Both the position numbers and the translations under genes were made by a program. The notes below the pieces were generated by a model. That model saw only the letters and a list, made by a program, of their open reading frames with translations, made no database searches and was not told the origin of the DNA. This document shows positions 54,960 to 63,532 of a stretch of DNA of 64,000 nucleotides, piece after piece. How positions within the stretch are numbered: position 1 is the stretch's first letter; every line of letters starts with the position of its first letter. This stretch comes from Flavobacteriaceae bacterium. GTDB taxonomy: Bacteria; Bacteroidota; Bacteroidia; Flavobacteriales; Flavobacteriaceae. Location: contig JAQWGN010000011.1 of NCBI GenBank assembly GCA_029238215.1, forward strand, positions 107,607-171,606, given 5' to 3'.

Positions 54960-55433
54960 TTACCCTCTTTTTTTGTTTCTACGTTCTTTCAGATTTTCTT
55001 TGCGTTCTTTTAATTGATCCCTTCGTTCCTTCATGTTTTTAACGCGTTTTTTCATTTTACTACGGCGCTCCTTTAACGCTTGTTTTTGTTCTTCCGTTAT
55101 CGTACTTCGGAACTCATCTTTAAGCGCTTTAACTTCCTCTCGATTTGATGCAAGTAAGTCTTTTTGGGCATCGGTAAAGGTTGCTCTTAGCGCTTCCTTA
55201 CGTTCTTTTTTGGTAAGATCCATGTTCTCCATGATGGCACGTTGCTCGTCAGAAAGACTGTTTTTAAACTCCTCACGGTTTTGTTTGATAGCATCTTTTT
55301 GTGCTTTTAACAGTTCTTGTTGTTCTGGAGTGAATATTTCTTTTTTGCCTTTTTGTTCATCTTGAGCAAATGCAAACTGTCCTGTCAAAAGAATGACAGC
55401 TAAAGTTGTGATTGTGGTTTTAATGATATTCAT
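54960..55433 (-). CDS. Secreted Spy/CpxP-like helical protein with internal repeats
   Basis: Signal peptide ending AFAQ; repeated (E/A)QQ(E/D)LL...FKNSLSDEQRAIM and AQKDLLA...FRSTITEEQKQAL; very Lys/Arg/Glu-rich. Confidence 0.75.
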   Translation of the reverse strand: MNIIKTTITTLAVILLTGQFAFAQDEQKGKKEIFTPEQQELLKAQKDAIKQNREEFKNSLSDEQRAIMENMDLTKKERKEALRATFTDAQKDLLASNREEVKALKDEFRSTITEEQKQALKERRSKMKKRVKNMKERRDQLKERKENLKERRNKKRG

Positions 55434-55489
55434 AATTTGAGTTTTAATGTGTTTGATACTTAGACCGTGGCTTTTAAAAAAAGTTGGTT

Positions 55490-55804
55490 TTAAACGTCGT
55501 TTAAAATAAAATTTTCGTCAAACCAAGAGTCAAATTCTTCTTCATTGACTTCTAAAGACTCTATAGTAAGTTGTTCAAATGTTTTAATTTCTTGCCATGT
55601 GTTTTGTTTCACAAAAAATAGTCCAACAAGAAAAACACCGATAATGCTATAGCTAAGTAGGGCATAGCTGCTTTTTTTGTTTATCGTGTTTTTTGAAGAC
55701 TTGTTAGCACCTAAAAATGCCAGCATTTCTTTTTTTGATGCTTCAAAATATCCCTCTGGAATTGTATATCCAAGTTTGTTATGATGTTGATCAGTCTGTT
55801 TCAT
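55490..55804 (-). CDS. Single-TM putative anti-sigma factor
   Basis: 104 aa, one central TM (YALLSYSIIGVFLVGLFFV), ATGA-type overlap downstream of the sigma factor gene. Confidence 0.6.
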   Translation of the reverse strand: MKQTDQHHNKLGYTIPEGYFEASKKEMLAFLGANKSSKNTINKKSSYALLSYSIIGVFLVGLFFVKQNTWQEIKTFEQLTIESLEVNEEEFDSWFDENFILNDV

Positions 55805-56343
55805 GTTATGGCGATTAACTGTGATTTAATTTTTTCCTTAGCGTTATAAAACGCTGTTTTTATTGAGTTTGCATTCCAAGTGGTTATTTCAGCGATTTCT
55901 TCAAATGTTAGCTCATCAAAATACTTCATATTAAAAATGCGTTGTTGTTTTTCTGACAGCTTTTGTAAAGATTCATGAAACGCATGACTCGCAGAATCCA
56001 AATCAAAATAGGGGTCTGCGGTTAGCAAAGTAAAATAGTCTTTACCTTCTTCAATAGAATCTTGATGCATTAATCGTTGATTTTTCTGTAAAAGCCGGAT
56101 AGCTTCGTTATAAGCAATGCGGTAACACCAAGTTTTTACACTGCTTTTAAATCCAAAGTTTTTTAAGCCTTTATAAATCCGCACATATGTATTCTGTAAC
56201 GCATCGTTAGCATCATCGTGATGTTTTACTAACTTACGGATATGCCAATACAACAGTTCGTGATAGCTTTCTGAGATTGCCGCAACGGCCAAGTCAAACT
56301 GCTGGTGTTTAATCTGTGTAATGATCTGTGTTTCTTTTTTCAA
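55801..56343 (-). CDS. ECF-type RNA polymerase sigma-70 factor
   Basis: HHDDANDALQNTYVRIYKGLKNFGFKSSVKTWCYRIAYNEAIRLL (region 2), LTFEEIAEITTWNANSIKTAFYNAKEKIK (region 4). Confidence 0.93.
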   Translation of the reverse strand: MKKETQIITQIKHQQFDLAVAAISESYHELLYWHIRKLVKHHDDANDALQNTYVRIYKGLKNFGFKSSVKTWCYRIAYNEAIRLLQKNQRLMHQDSIEEGKDYFTLLTADPYFDLDSASHAFHESLQKLSEKQQRIFNMKYFDELTFEEIAEITTWNANSIKTAFYNAKEKIKSQLIAIT

Positions 56344-56415
56344 AAAAGAATATTTATTATTAGACCCTAAATTGCCTTAAAAGTTTTATTAGTTAAAAAT
56401 AGAAATACTTAAATA

Positions 56416-56455
56416 AATAAAAAAAACGATTACACTATAATAGTATAATCGTTTT
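56416..56455 (-). terminator. Rho-independent terminator of the 56546-56863 gene
   Basis: Near-perfect inverted repeat AAACGATTAcACTAT / ATAGTATAATCGTTT (56424-56454); minus strand followed by TTTTTTTTATTT. Confidence 0.75.
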
Positions 56456-56545
56456 ATTGTTTTAGTAGATAACTCATTTGAAATATCGAACATTACTTTG
56501 ACTCCAAGAGATTTTGTTAGTACCATTAATGCAATTCAATTGTTT

Positions 56546-56863
56546 TCAAAAAACATATTCTAAAGACAATACATCACTAACTAAACCAAGTTGATCATTA
56601 TCCTGCTGCACCGGCTGCAGAGAATTGTTCAATACAAATTCATCAATCATAACCCCCTCAAACTCTGCATAGGATATTATAAAATCTCGTAATTCCTTGC
56701 AAACCTTCTCATTGAAAAATATTCTTGTAGAGGTTTGTTTGAGTATTCGATAAACTTTTTTCCCTCCCCATAAACATTCAATGAAGATTTCATCTTTTGG
56801 AACTTCATAAAAATTTCCAGCACCTTTCGGAATTAAAATAAAGTGTTTGTTTTGTTTAATCAT
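56546..56863 (-). CDS. Hypothetical protein
   Basis: 105-aa ORF with its own terminator; no family recognised. Confidence 0.5.
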   Translation of the reverse strand: MIKQNKHFILIPKGAGNFYEVPKDEIFIECLWGGKKVYRILKQTSTRIFFNEKVCKELRDFIISYAEFEGVMIDEFVLNNSLQPVQQDNDQLGLVSDVLSLEYVF

Positions 56864-57095
56864 AATTTATTTTTTAAAAACATAAACAAATTATTTTTAA
56901 AAGTCAAGGAGGTGTTTTTATGTTGTTTTAGTTAAAGTTATTTTTTTTAAGTTACTACCTGTTAATGTAATGAGGTTTTGTGTAGTCTATATCAGAACTA
57001 CAGGTACAAAGTCGAAAAGGTCCGTTTAGATCGCACATGAATTTTATATTGTCATAAACATAACAAAAAATTGTGTATTAATCACAAATATATTA

Positions 57096-57115
57096 GATTT
57101 GATTTTAATCAAATC
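57096..57115. promoter_or_regulatory. Perfect inverted repeat, candidate operator of the XRE regulator / hsd operon
   Basis: GATTTGATT-TT-AATCAAATC, 7 nt upstream of the XRE start codon. Confidence 0.65.
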
Positions 57116-57122
57116 CTAAATA

Positions 57123-57305
57123 ATGAACCGAATTAAAGAGGTCTTAGAAGAAAAAGGAATAAAACAAATCTGGCTAGCAGAGAAACTTGGTAAAAGTTTC
57201 AATACTGTAAACGGTTATGTACAAAACCGTCAGCAACCAAGACTTGAAGTGTTAGATCAAATTGCAAAAATATTAGATGTTAATTTAAAAGACTTAATAG
57301 CATAA
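57123..57305 (+). CDS. Small XRE-family HTH transcriptional regulator
   Basis: MNRIKEVLEEKGIKQIWLAEKLGKSFNTVNGYVQNRQQPRLEVLDQIAKILDVNLKDLIA: complete HTH_3 domain. Confidence 0.9.
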   Translation: MNRIKEVLEEKGIKQIWLAEKLGKSFNTVNGYVQNRQQPRLEVLDQIAKILDVNLKDLIA

Positions 57306-57307
57306 AA

Positions 57308-58816
57308 ATGTCAGAAACTAAAAAATCCACCTTTGAGCAACAATTGTTCAAGGCAGCAGACAAGCTGCGAAAAAATATAGATGCAGCAGAATACAAGTAT
57401 GTAGTGCTGGGCTTAGTATTTATCAAATACATATCAGAAACCTTCAATGAACTCTATGAAAAGTTAGAAGCTGATGAGTACTCAGATCCTGAAGAAAGAG
57501 ACGAGTACTTAGCTGAGAATGTATTCTATGTTCCAGAGATTGCTCGTTGGTCACATATCCACAACAATGCTAAGCTTCCCTCTATTGGAGAGACGATTGA
57601 TGAAGCTATGGAAGCTATAGAAAAAGAAAACAAAGAACTTAAAAACGTACTACCTAAGGTATATGGTAAAGCCAATTTAGATAAAGCTTCTTTAGGACAG
57701 TTAATTGACCTTATTTCTAATACCGAGTTACAGGCAGAGAATGAAAAGTCTAAAGATCTGTTTGGTAGAGTGTATGAGTATTTCTTAGGAGAGTTTGCCA
57801 ATGCAGAAGGTAAAAAGGGAGGACAGTTCTATACACCTAAGGCTATTGTAAAGTTAATGGTAGAAATGATAGAACCTTATAAAGGAAGGGTGTATGACCC
57901 TGCTTGTGGTTCTGGTGGAATGTTTGTAATGAGTGAGAAGTTTGTGACAGAACACCAAGGAAATATTAGTGATATTACTGTGTACGGACAAGAAAGCAAC
58001 CAAACTACTTGGAAGCTATCCAAGATGAACTTAGCCATTCGTAATATCAACTCACAGTTTGTGTCTTGGAATACGGAAGGATCTTTTCTAAAAGATGCTC
58101 ACCCAGATTTAAAAGCAGATTTCATATTAGCCAACCCACCATTTAACCAAAAGGATTGGGGAATAGATATATTACAAGATGATGCACGTTGGAAATTAGG
58201 GGTACCTCCTAATGGTAATGCCAACTATGGATGGATGATGCACATGTTGTATCACTTAGCTCCTAAGGGAGTAATGTCAACGGTATTAGCCAATGGTTCT
58301 TTAAGTTCTAATACTTCAGGTGAAGGAGATTTAAGAAAGCGTTTGGTTGAGGAAGACCTGGTAGAATGTATTGTAGCATTACCAAAACAACTATTCTATA
58401 ACACAGGTATTCCAGCGTGTATTTGGTATTTAAGAAGAGAGAAAGCCAACCAAAGTAAAGAAGTATTATTTATTGATGCCTCAGAGATGGGGTATATGAA
58501 AGATAGAGTACATAGAGATCTTGCAGATGAAGATATAGACACCATTACCCAGACCTATCACAATTGGCGAAAAGGTGTTGATTATGAAGACATAAAAGGC
58601 TACTGTAAGAGTGCTACTATTGAAGAGATTCAAAAGCATAAGCATGTTTTAACACCTGGGCGTTATGTAGGCATTCCTGATGAAGAGGATGACGGTATTC
58701 CATTTGAAGAAAAGATGGCTGATTTATCAGTTACTCTAAAAGAGCAAATGGAAAAAGAAGCTGAGCTAAACCAAGAGATCAAAGAGCAACTTTCTAATAT
58801 TGGGGTAAACCTATAA
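57308..58816 (+). CDS. hsdM: Type I restriction-modification system, methyltransferase subunit
   Basis: HsdM N-terminal domain, SAM motif VYDPACGSGGMFV, catalytic ILANPPFNQKDWG. Confidence 0.97.
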   Translation: MSETKKSTFEQQLFKAADKLRKNIDAAEYKYVVLGLVFIKYISETFNELYEKLEADEYSDPEERDEYLAENVFYVPEIARWSHIHNNAKLPSIGETIDEAMEAIEKENKELKNVLPKVYGKANLDKASLGQLIDLISNTELQAENEKSKDLFGRVYEYFLGEFANAEGKKGGQFYTPKAIVKLMVEMIEPYKGRVYDPACGSGGMFVMSEKFVTEHQGNISDITVYGQESNQTTWKLSKMNLAIRNINSQFVSWNTEGSFLKDAHPDLKADFILANPPFNQKDWGIDILQDDARWKLGVPPNGNANYGWMMHMLYHLAPKGVMSTVLANGSLSSNTSGEGDLRKRLVEEDLVECIVALPKQLFYNTGIPACIWYLRREKANQSKEVLFIDASEMGYMKDRVHRDLADEDIDTITQTYHNWRKGVDYEDIKGYCKSATIEEIQKHKHVLTPGRYVGIPDEEDDGIPFEEKMADLSVTLKEQMEKEAELNQEIKEQLSNIGVNL

Positions 58817-58818
58817 GT

Positions 58819-60069
58819 ATGAGTTTTGAAAATAACATACCAGAAGGTTGGATTGATACAACATTAGGTGAAGTTTGTGATAAAATGTATTCAGGTGGAA
58901 CACCTTCCACTAAAAGAGAAGATTACTATGGCGGTGATATTCCTTGGATAAGAACGCAAGAGGTTAAATTTAATTATATCCTTGATGCTGAAATTAAGAT
59001 TACAGATTTGGGTCTTAAAAACTCATCAGCAAGATATATTCCTAAAAACACAATTATTATTGCAATGTATGGAAACTCAGCAGGCAGGGTTGCTTATTCA
59101 AAAATTGAGGCTACAACAAATCAAGCTTGTTGTAATTTTGTTTCAGACAAAGATGAATGTGTTCCAAGTTTTGTTTATTTCAACTTATTAGGTAGATATA
59201 AGGAGATTGAGGGAAAAGCTAATGGTGCCGCACAACAAAATCTGAGTGTAGGGGTTTTAAAAGAATTATCTATTAACCTCCCACCCCTCCCAGAACAAAA
59301 AGCCATAGCCAAAGTCTTAACCGCTTTTGATGATAAAATAGAGCTACTACAAGCCCAAAACAAGACCTTAGAAAACATGGCTCAGACCATTTTTAAAGAA
59401 TGGTTTGGGAAATACCAAATTGGAGATGAATTGCCCGAGGGTTGGAGAGTTAGAGAGTTGAGAGATTTAGCTGAGAAAATTTCTAAAGGAACCACACCAA
59501 GAAAAAATGATGTACAAGGAAAAGAAAACACAATCTTCTTTCTGAAGGTAAAAGACATATCAGATGATGGATTAATTTCAAATAAAAATTTAGCTTTAAT
59601 ACCCAAGGAAGTTCACCGTAATCAACTTAAACGTTCCATTCTTGAGTCAAATGATATATTATTTTCTATAGCTGGAACAATTGGAAGAGTTGCAATTTTG
59701 CATGAAGAGCTAAATGATTGTAACTGCAATCAAGCAATTGCATTTATAAGACTGAAAAATAAAAATGAATTTTTAGAATATGTTCATCTTTGGATTAAAA
59801 GCAAAGAAATCCAAACAGAAATTAATTCAAGTATTGTACAAGGAGTTCAAGCAAATGTAAGCTTAACAGTTTTAGGGGATCTTAAAATAATTCTTCCTTC
59901 AGATTCAACAATGTTAAGATGGAAAGGTATAATCAAACCTATATATAATAAGATATATAATAACAATAATCAAATCAAATCACTCACCAAAACAAGAGAC
60001 AACCTGTTACCAAAACTTATGAGTGGTCAGGTTAGGGTTAATAACATAAAACAAACTGCAGATGCTTAA
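58819..60069 (+). CDS. hsdS: Type I restriction-modification system, specificity subunit
   Basis: Two target-recognition domains (IPEGWIDTTLGEVCDKMYSGGTPSTK; LPEGWRVRELRDLAEKISKGTTPRK) separated by LPPLPEQKAIAKVLTAFDDKIELL. Confidence 0.95.
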   Translation: MSFENNIPEGWIDTTLGEVCDKMYSGGTPSTKREDYYGGDIPWIRTQEVKFNYILDAEIKITDLGLKNSSARYIPKNTIIIAMYGNSAGRVAYSKIEATTNQACCNFVSDKDECVPSFVYFNLLGRYKEIEGKANGAAQQNLSVGVLKELSINLPPLPEQKAIAKVLTAFDDKIELLQAQNKTLENMAQTIFKEWFGKYQIGDELPEGWRVRELRDLAEKISKGTTPRKNDVQGKENTIFFLKVKDISDDGLISNKNLALIPKEVHRNQLKRSILESNDILFSIAGTIGRVAILHEELNDCNCNQAIAFIRLKNKNEFLEYVHLWIKSKEIQTEINSSIVQGVQANVSLTVLGDLKIILPSDSTMLRWKGIIKPIYNKIYNNNNQIKSLTKTRDNLLPKLMSGQVRVNNIKQTADA

Positions 60070-63000
60070 TGAGGATTTAATAGAAATGGCATTTATTGAT
60101 CAGCTAACTGGTCAAGGTTTTGAGTTTCACCACGGCCCAGATATTGCTCCTGATTCAGACAACCCACAGCGTAAAAACTTTGATAGTGTTGTTTTAGAAA
60201 ATGAACTACTCAAAGCAATTGAAAGACTCAATCCTGACGTACCTTCTTCTGCAATTAATGAAGCCCATCAAAAGGTGCTGAATTTAGGCACAGAAGATAT
60301 TATGGAAAATAACGAGCGTTTCCATACCTATCTTACAAGTGGCGTTCCTGTTGAGTTCACAAAAGATGGCGCATCCAAAGGAGTTAATGTTGATTTATTA
60401 GACATTGAAAATCCAGAAAACAACACCTATTGGGCAGTCAACCAATTAGTCATAAAAGAGAATAATGTAAACAGAAGATTGGATGTTGTCATCTATATCA
60501 ATGGTCTACCACTTGTGGTAGTTGAACTTAAAAATGCTACAAGTGAAAAGGCAACCATCCGCAATGCTTATACCCAAATACAAAACTATAAAAAGGATGT
60601 GCCAAGCATCTTTTTCTACAATACCCTCTGCGTTATTTCAGATGGTATAGATGCTAAAGTATCCAGTGTATCTGCACCCTTTACAAGATTTTTAAGTTGG
60701 AAAGCACCAGAGGAGGCAGGATTACAGACAGACCTTCAGGTCATGACTAAGCATATGTTTAATAAGAGGGTTTTGTTAAACCTAATCAGATACTGTACAG
60801 TCTTTGAAGCAGAAGAAAAGAAAGATGAAAAGACAGGATTAGTCTCTATTTCAAAGATTAAAAAAGTAGCTGCCTACCATCAGTACTATGCAGTGCAAAA
60901 GGCAGTGCAACAAACTCTAAGAGCCACCAATTCTGATGATGGAGACCGTAAGGTTGGTGTGGTATGGCACACACAAGGAAGTGGTAAGTCACTATCTATG
61001 GTGTTCTATAGTGGACAGATAATTACCCATCCACAAATGAAAAACCCAACCATAGTGATCCTTACCGATAGAAATGATTTGGACGATCAGCTCTTTGGAA
61101 CCTTCGGAAATTGTGTTGGATTACTGAGACAAACTCCAGTTCAAGCTAAGAATAGAGACCATATCAAAGAACTATTAAAAGTATCTGGTGGAGGTGTGAT
61201 TTTTAGCACTATTCAAAAATTTAGTCCTGAAGAAGGTAATGTATATGACACTCTATCTGAGAGAACTAATATTGTGGTGGTTGCTGATGAAGCTCACAGA
61301 AGTCAATATGGTTTTAAAGGTCGTCTGGTTGAGGTAGAAGATGGATCTGAGATTCGTTATGGAAATGCTAAGTATATGAGAGATGCACTTCCTAATGCTT
61401 CATATATTGGGTTTACAGGAACACCTATTGAAAAAGAAGATAAGTCCACACCTGCAGTATTTGGAGACTATATAGACATCTATGATATTAAACAGGCTGT
61501 GGATGATGGAGCAACTGTTCCTATCAGTTATGAGGCTCGTTTGGTAAAGATTAAATTGGATAAAGAAGTTAGCTCTGAAATAGATGCTTTGGTAGAAGAG
61601 GTATCAGACACCACAGAAGATCAAATAGAGAAATCTAAAAAGAAAAATGCAACTATTAATGCCATTGTAGGTCATTCAGATCGCTTGAAAGATGTAGCAA
61701 CAGATTTAGTCACTCACTTTGAAGCTCGACAAGAAGCATTTGAGGGGAAAGCCATGATTGTGGGAATGACAAGACAAATTTGTGTTGATTTATATGCTCA
61801 AATTATTAAGATAAGACCTGATTGGCATAACGATGATTTAGACAAGGGCATGATAAAACTCATCATGACCAGCTCATCAGATGATCCTGAAAGTTTTCAA
61901 CCTCACCGAACTACTAAACAACAAAGAAAGGAATTGGCCATTCGAATGAAAGAGCCAAGTGACACCCTAAAATTGGTAATTGTTCGTGATATGTGGCTTA
62001 CTGGTTTTGATGCTCCAAGTATGCATACAATGTACATAGATAAGAAGATGCAAGGAGCAAATCTGATGCAGGCTATTGCAAGAGTTAACAGGGTATATAA
62101 AGACAAACCAGGAGGGTTAATAGTAGATTATATTGGTATTGGTCAAGAACTTAGAAATGCAATGGGTACCTACCTCCAAAGTGGTGGAGAAGGAAAAGCA
62201 TTTGTTGATATTAGAGAGGCAATTGCATTAATGCAAGAGAAGTTTGAGATTGTAGAGCAAATGTTCCATGGGTTTGATTACAAAGCATATTTCAAAGCAG
62301 AAACTAATATTAAACTTCAAGTACTGCTGGGTGCGCAAAACTTTATTCTATCAAGCAAAGAATTAAAAGATAGATTTTTAAAAGAGATTATGGCTCTTTC
62401 TAAAATATTCGCCATGTCAATTCCGAGCTTTGAAGCAGATGTCATTAAAGATGATGTTGCCTTCTTTCAAGCGGTGAAGGCAAGGATAAATAAGTTCAAC
62501 CCCTCAGGAGTTAAATCAAATTATGAAGTAGACACTGCCATTAAACAAATCGTAGATGAAGCATTAAGTAGTGATGGAGTTATTGATGTGTTTGAAGCAG
62601 CTGGAATTAAAACACCAGACATCAGTATTCTTTCTGACGAGTTTTTAATGGAGGTTCAAAACATGCAACAAAAAAATGTTGCTTTTGAACTTTTAAAGAA
62701 ACTATTAAGTGATGACGTAAGAGTGCGTAAGACTAAAAACATATCACAGGCTAAGAAATTCTCTGAGATGATTGAAACGGTAGTCAACAGATACCATAAC
62801 AACCAAATTGACTCTGCACAAGTCTTAGAAGAGTTATCTGCCATTGCAAAAGAGATGAGGCTTGAAGATAACAGAGCACATGAGTTAGGTTTGACAGATG
62901 ACGAGTATGCTTTTTATAGCGTTTTAAATCAAAATGACTCAACTAAGATGTTAGATGATCAAAAAATGAAAGAGCTTATACATCATATAGTTGACGTTAT

Positions 63001-63172
63001 TCGAAAAAATGCCACGGTTGATTGGAGTAAGAGAAGTGATGTTAGAGCTAAGTTAAGATTAACTGTTCGTAAGCTATTAATTAAATATGGTTATCCACCA
63101 GACATAGCTCGTATGGAAGCAGATAGGGTTATTGAACAGAGCGAGTTGTTAGCAAATGAATTAAGTGATTAA
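60062..63172 (+). CDS. hsdR: Type I restriction-modification system, endonuclease/translocase subunit
   Basis: PD-ExK-like RRLDVVIYINGLPLVVVELKN, Walker A WHTQGSGKSLSM, DEAH VVADEAHRSQYG. Confidence 0.97.
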   Translation: MLNEDLIEMAFIDQLTGQGFEFHHGPDIAPDSDNPQRKNFDSVVLENELLKAIERLNPDVPSSAINEAHQKVLNLGTEDIMENNERFHTYLTSGVPVEFTKDGASKGVNVDLLDIENPENNTYWAVNQLVIKENNVNRRLDVVIYINGLPLVVVELKNATSEKATIRNAYTQIQNYKKDVPSIFFYNTLCVISDGIDAKVSSVSAPFTRFLSWKAPEEAGLQTDLQVMTKHMFNKRVLLNLIRYCTVFEAEEKKDEKTGLVSISKIKKVAAYHQYYAVQKAVQQTLRATNSDDGDRKVGVVWHTQGSGKSLSMVFYSGQIITHPQMKNPTIVILTDRNDLDDQLFGTFGNCVGLLRQTPVQAKNRDHIKELLKVSGGGVIFSTIQKFSPEEGNVYDTLSERTNIVVVADEAHRSQYGFKGRLVEVEDGSEIRYGNAKYMRDALPNASYIGFTGTPIEKEDKSTPAVFGDYIDIYDIKQAVDDGATVPISYEARLVKIKLDKEVSSEIDALVEEVSDTTEDQIEKSKKKNATINAIVGHSDRLKDVATDLVTHFEARQEAFEGKAMIVGMTRQICVDLYAQIIKIRPDWHNDDLDKGMIKLIMTSSSDDPESFQPHRTTKQQRKELAIRMKEPSDTLKLVIVRDMWLTGFDAPSMHTMYIDKKMQGANLMQAIARVNRVYKDKPGGLIVDYIGIGQELRNAMGTYLQSGGEGKAFVDIREAIALMQEKFEIVEQMFHGFDYKAYFKAETNIKLQVLLGAQNFILSSKELKDRFLKEIMALSKIFAMSIPSFEADVIKDDVAFFQAVKARINKFNPSGVKSNYEVDTAIKQIVDEALSSDGVIDVFEAAGIKTPDISILSDEFLMEVQNMQQKNVAFELLKKLLSDDVRVRKTKNISQAKKFSEMIETVVNRYHNNQIDSAQVLEELSAIAKEMRLEDNRAHELGLTDDEYAFYSVLNQNDSTKMLDDQKMKELIHHIVDVIRKNATVDWSKRSDVRAKLRLTVRKLLIKYGYPPDIARMEADRVIEQSELLANELSD

Positions 63173-63267
63173 ATTATTCATATTCTATAAAAAATTGAAA
63201 AAATAAATTTTTTAAAAATTCGAGTTTTTACCAAAAAATTCCAGAAAAATCCGGAGCGAGGCATTGA

Positions 63268-63336
63268 CCCCCTCTGGGAAAGTCAAAACACCCTTATGTA
63301 AGAGGGGGCTTCGGGTCGTCCAGCAGGGGGCCCCCC
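63268..63336. other. Structured G/C-tract block downstream of hsdR
   Basis: CCCCCTCT (63268-63275) complementary to AGAGGGGG (63301-63308); GACCC (63266-63270) complementary to GGGTC (63313-63317); GGGGGCCCCCC at 63326-63336. Confidence 0.6.
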
Positions 63337-63350
63337 TTCATACTATATAA

Positions 63351-63416
63351 TGTGCGAATAATAATAATTCTGATCACCATCGTGACGGTGATCCTTAGCT
63401 AATTATTATCCGCACA
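63351..63416. repeat. 66-nt quasi-palindrome upstream of serine recombinase
   Basis: Outer arms TGTGCGaATAATAATaATT (63351-63369) and AATTATTATcCGCACA (63401-63416); inner arms GATCACC (63372-63378) and GGTGATC (63387-63393). Confidence 0.75.
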
Positions 63417-63532
63417 CAAAAAGTGTCTCAAAACAATTATTGTATCAAAAATTTAGCGTTTATTATTCCGGTACCCCATTAATCCGCTGTATAATAGCCT
63501 CACAGAAACCCAAAGGATTAAAATGATACGAT

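Noticed and set aside
59936-59990. AT-rich simple-sequence tract (atatataataagatatataataacaataatcaaatcaaatc) in hsdS
   Set aside because: Too irregular for a slipped-strand repeat; encodes a plausible helix (YNKIYNNNNQIKSL).
58819-60069. Phase-variable inverting hsdS locus
   Set aside because: Only one hsdS copy and no internal inverted repeats were seen; it would need sequence beyond the right edge.
63304-63330. G-quadruplex
   Set aside because: Only three G-tracts are present on one strand in this interval; four are needed for a canonical intramolecular motif.
63351-63416. Integron attC site
   Set aside because: The hairpin lacks the RYYYAAC / GTTRRRY core boxes, and the neighbouring recombinase is a serine, not a tyrosine, enzyme.
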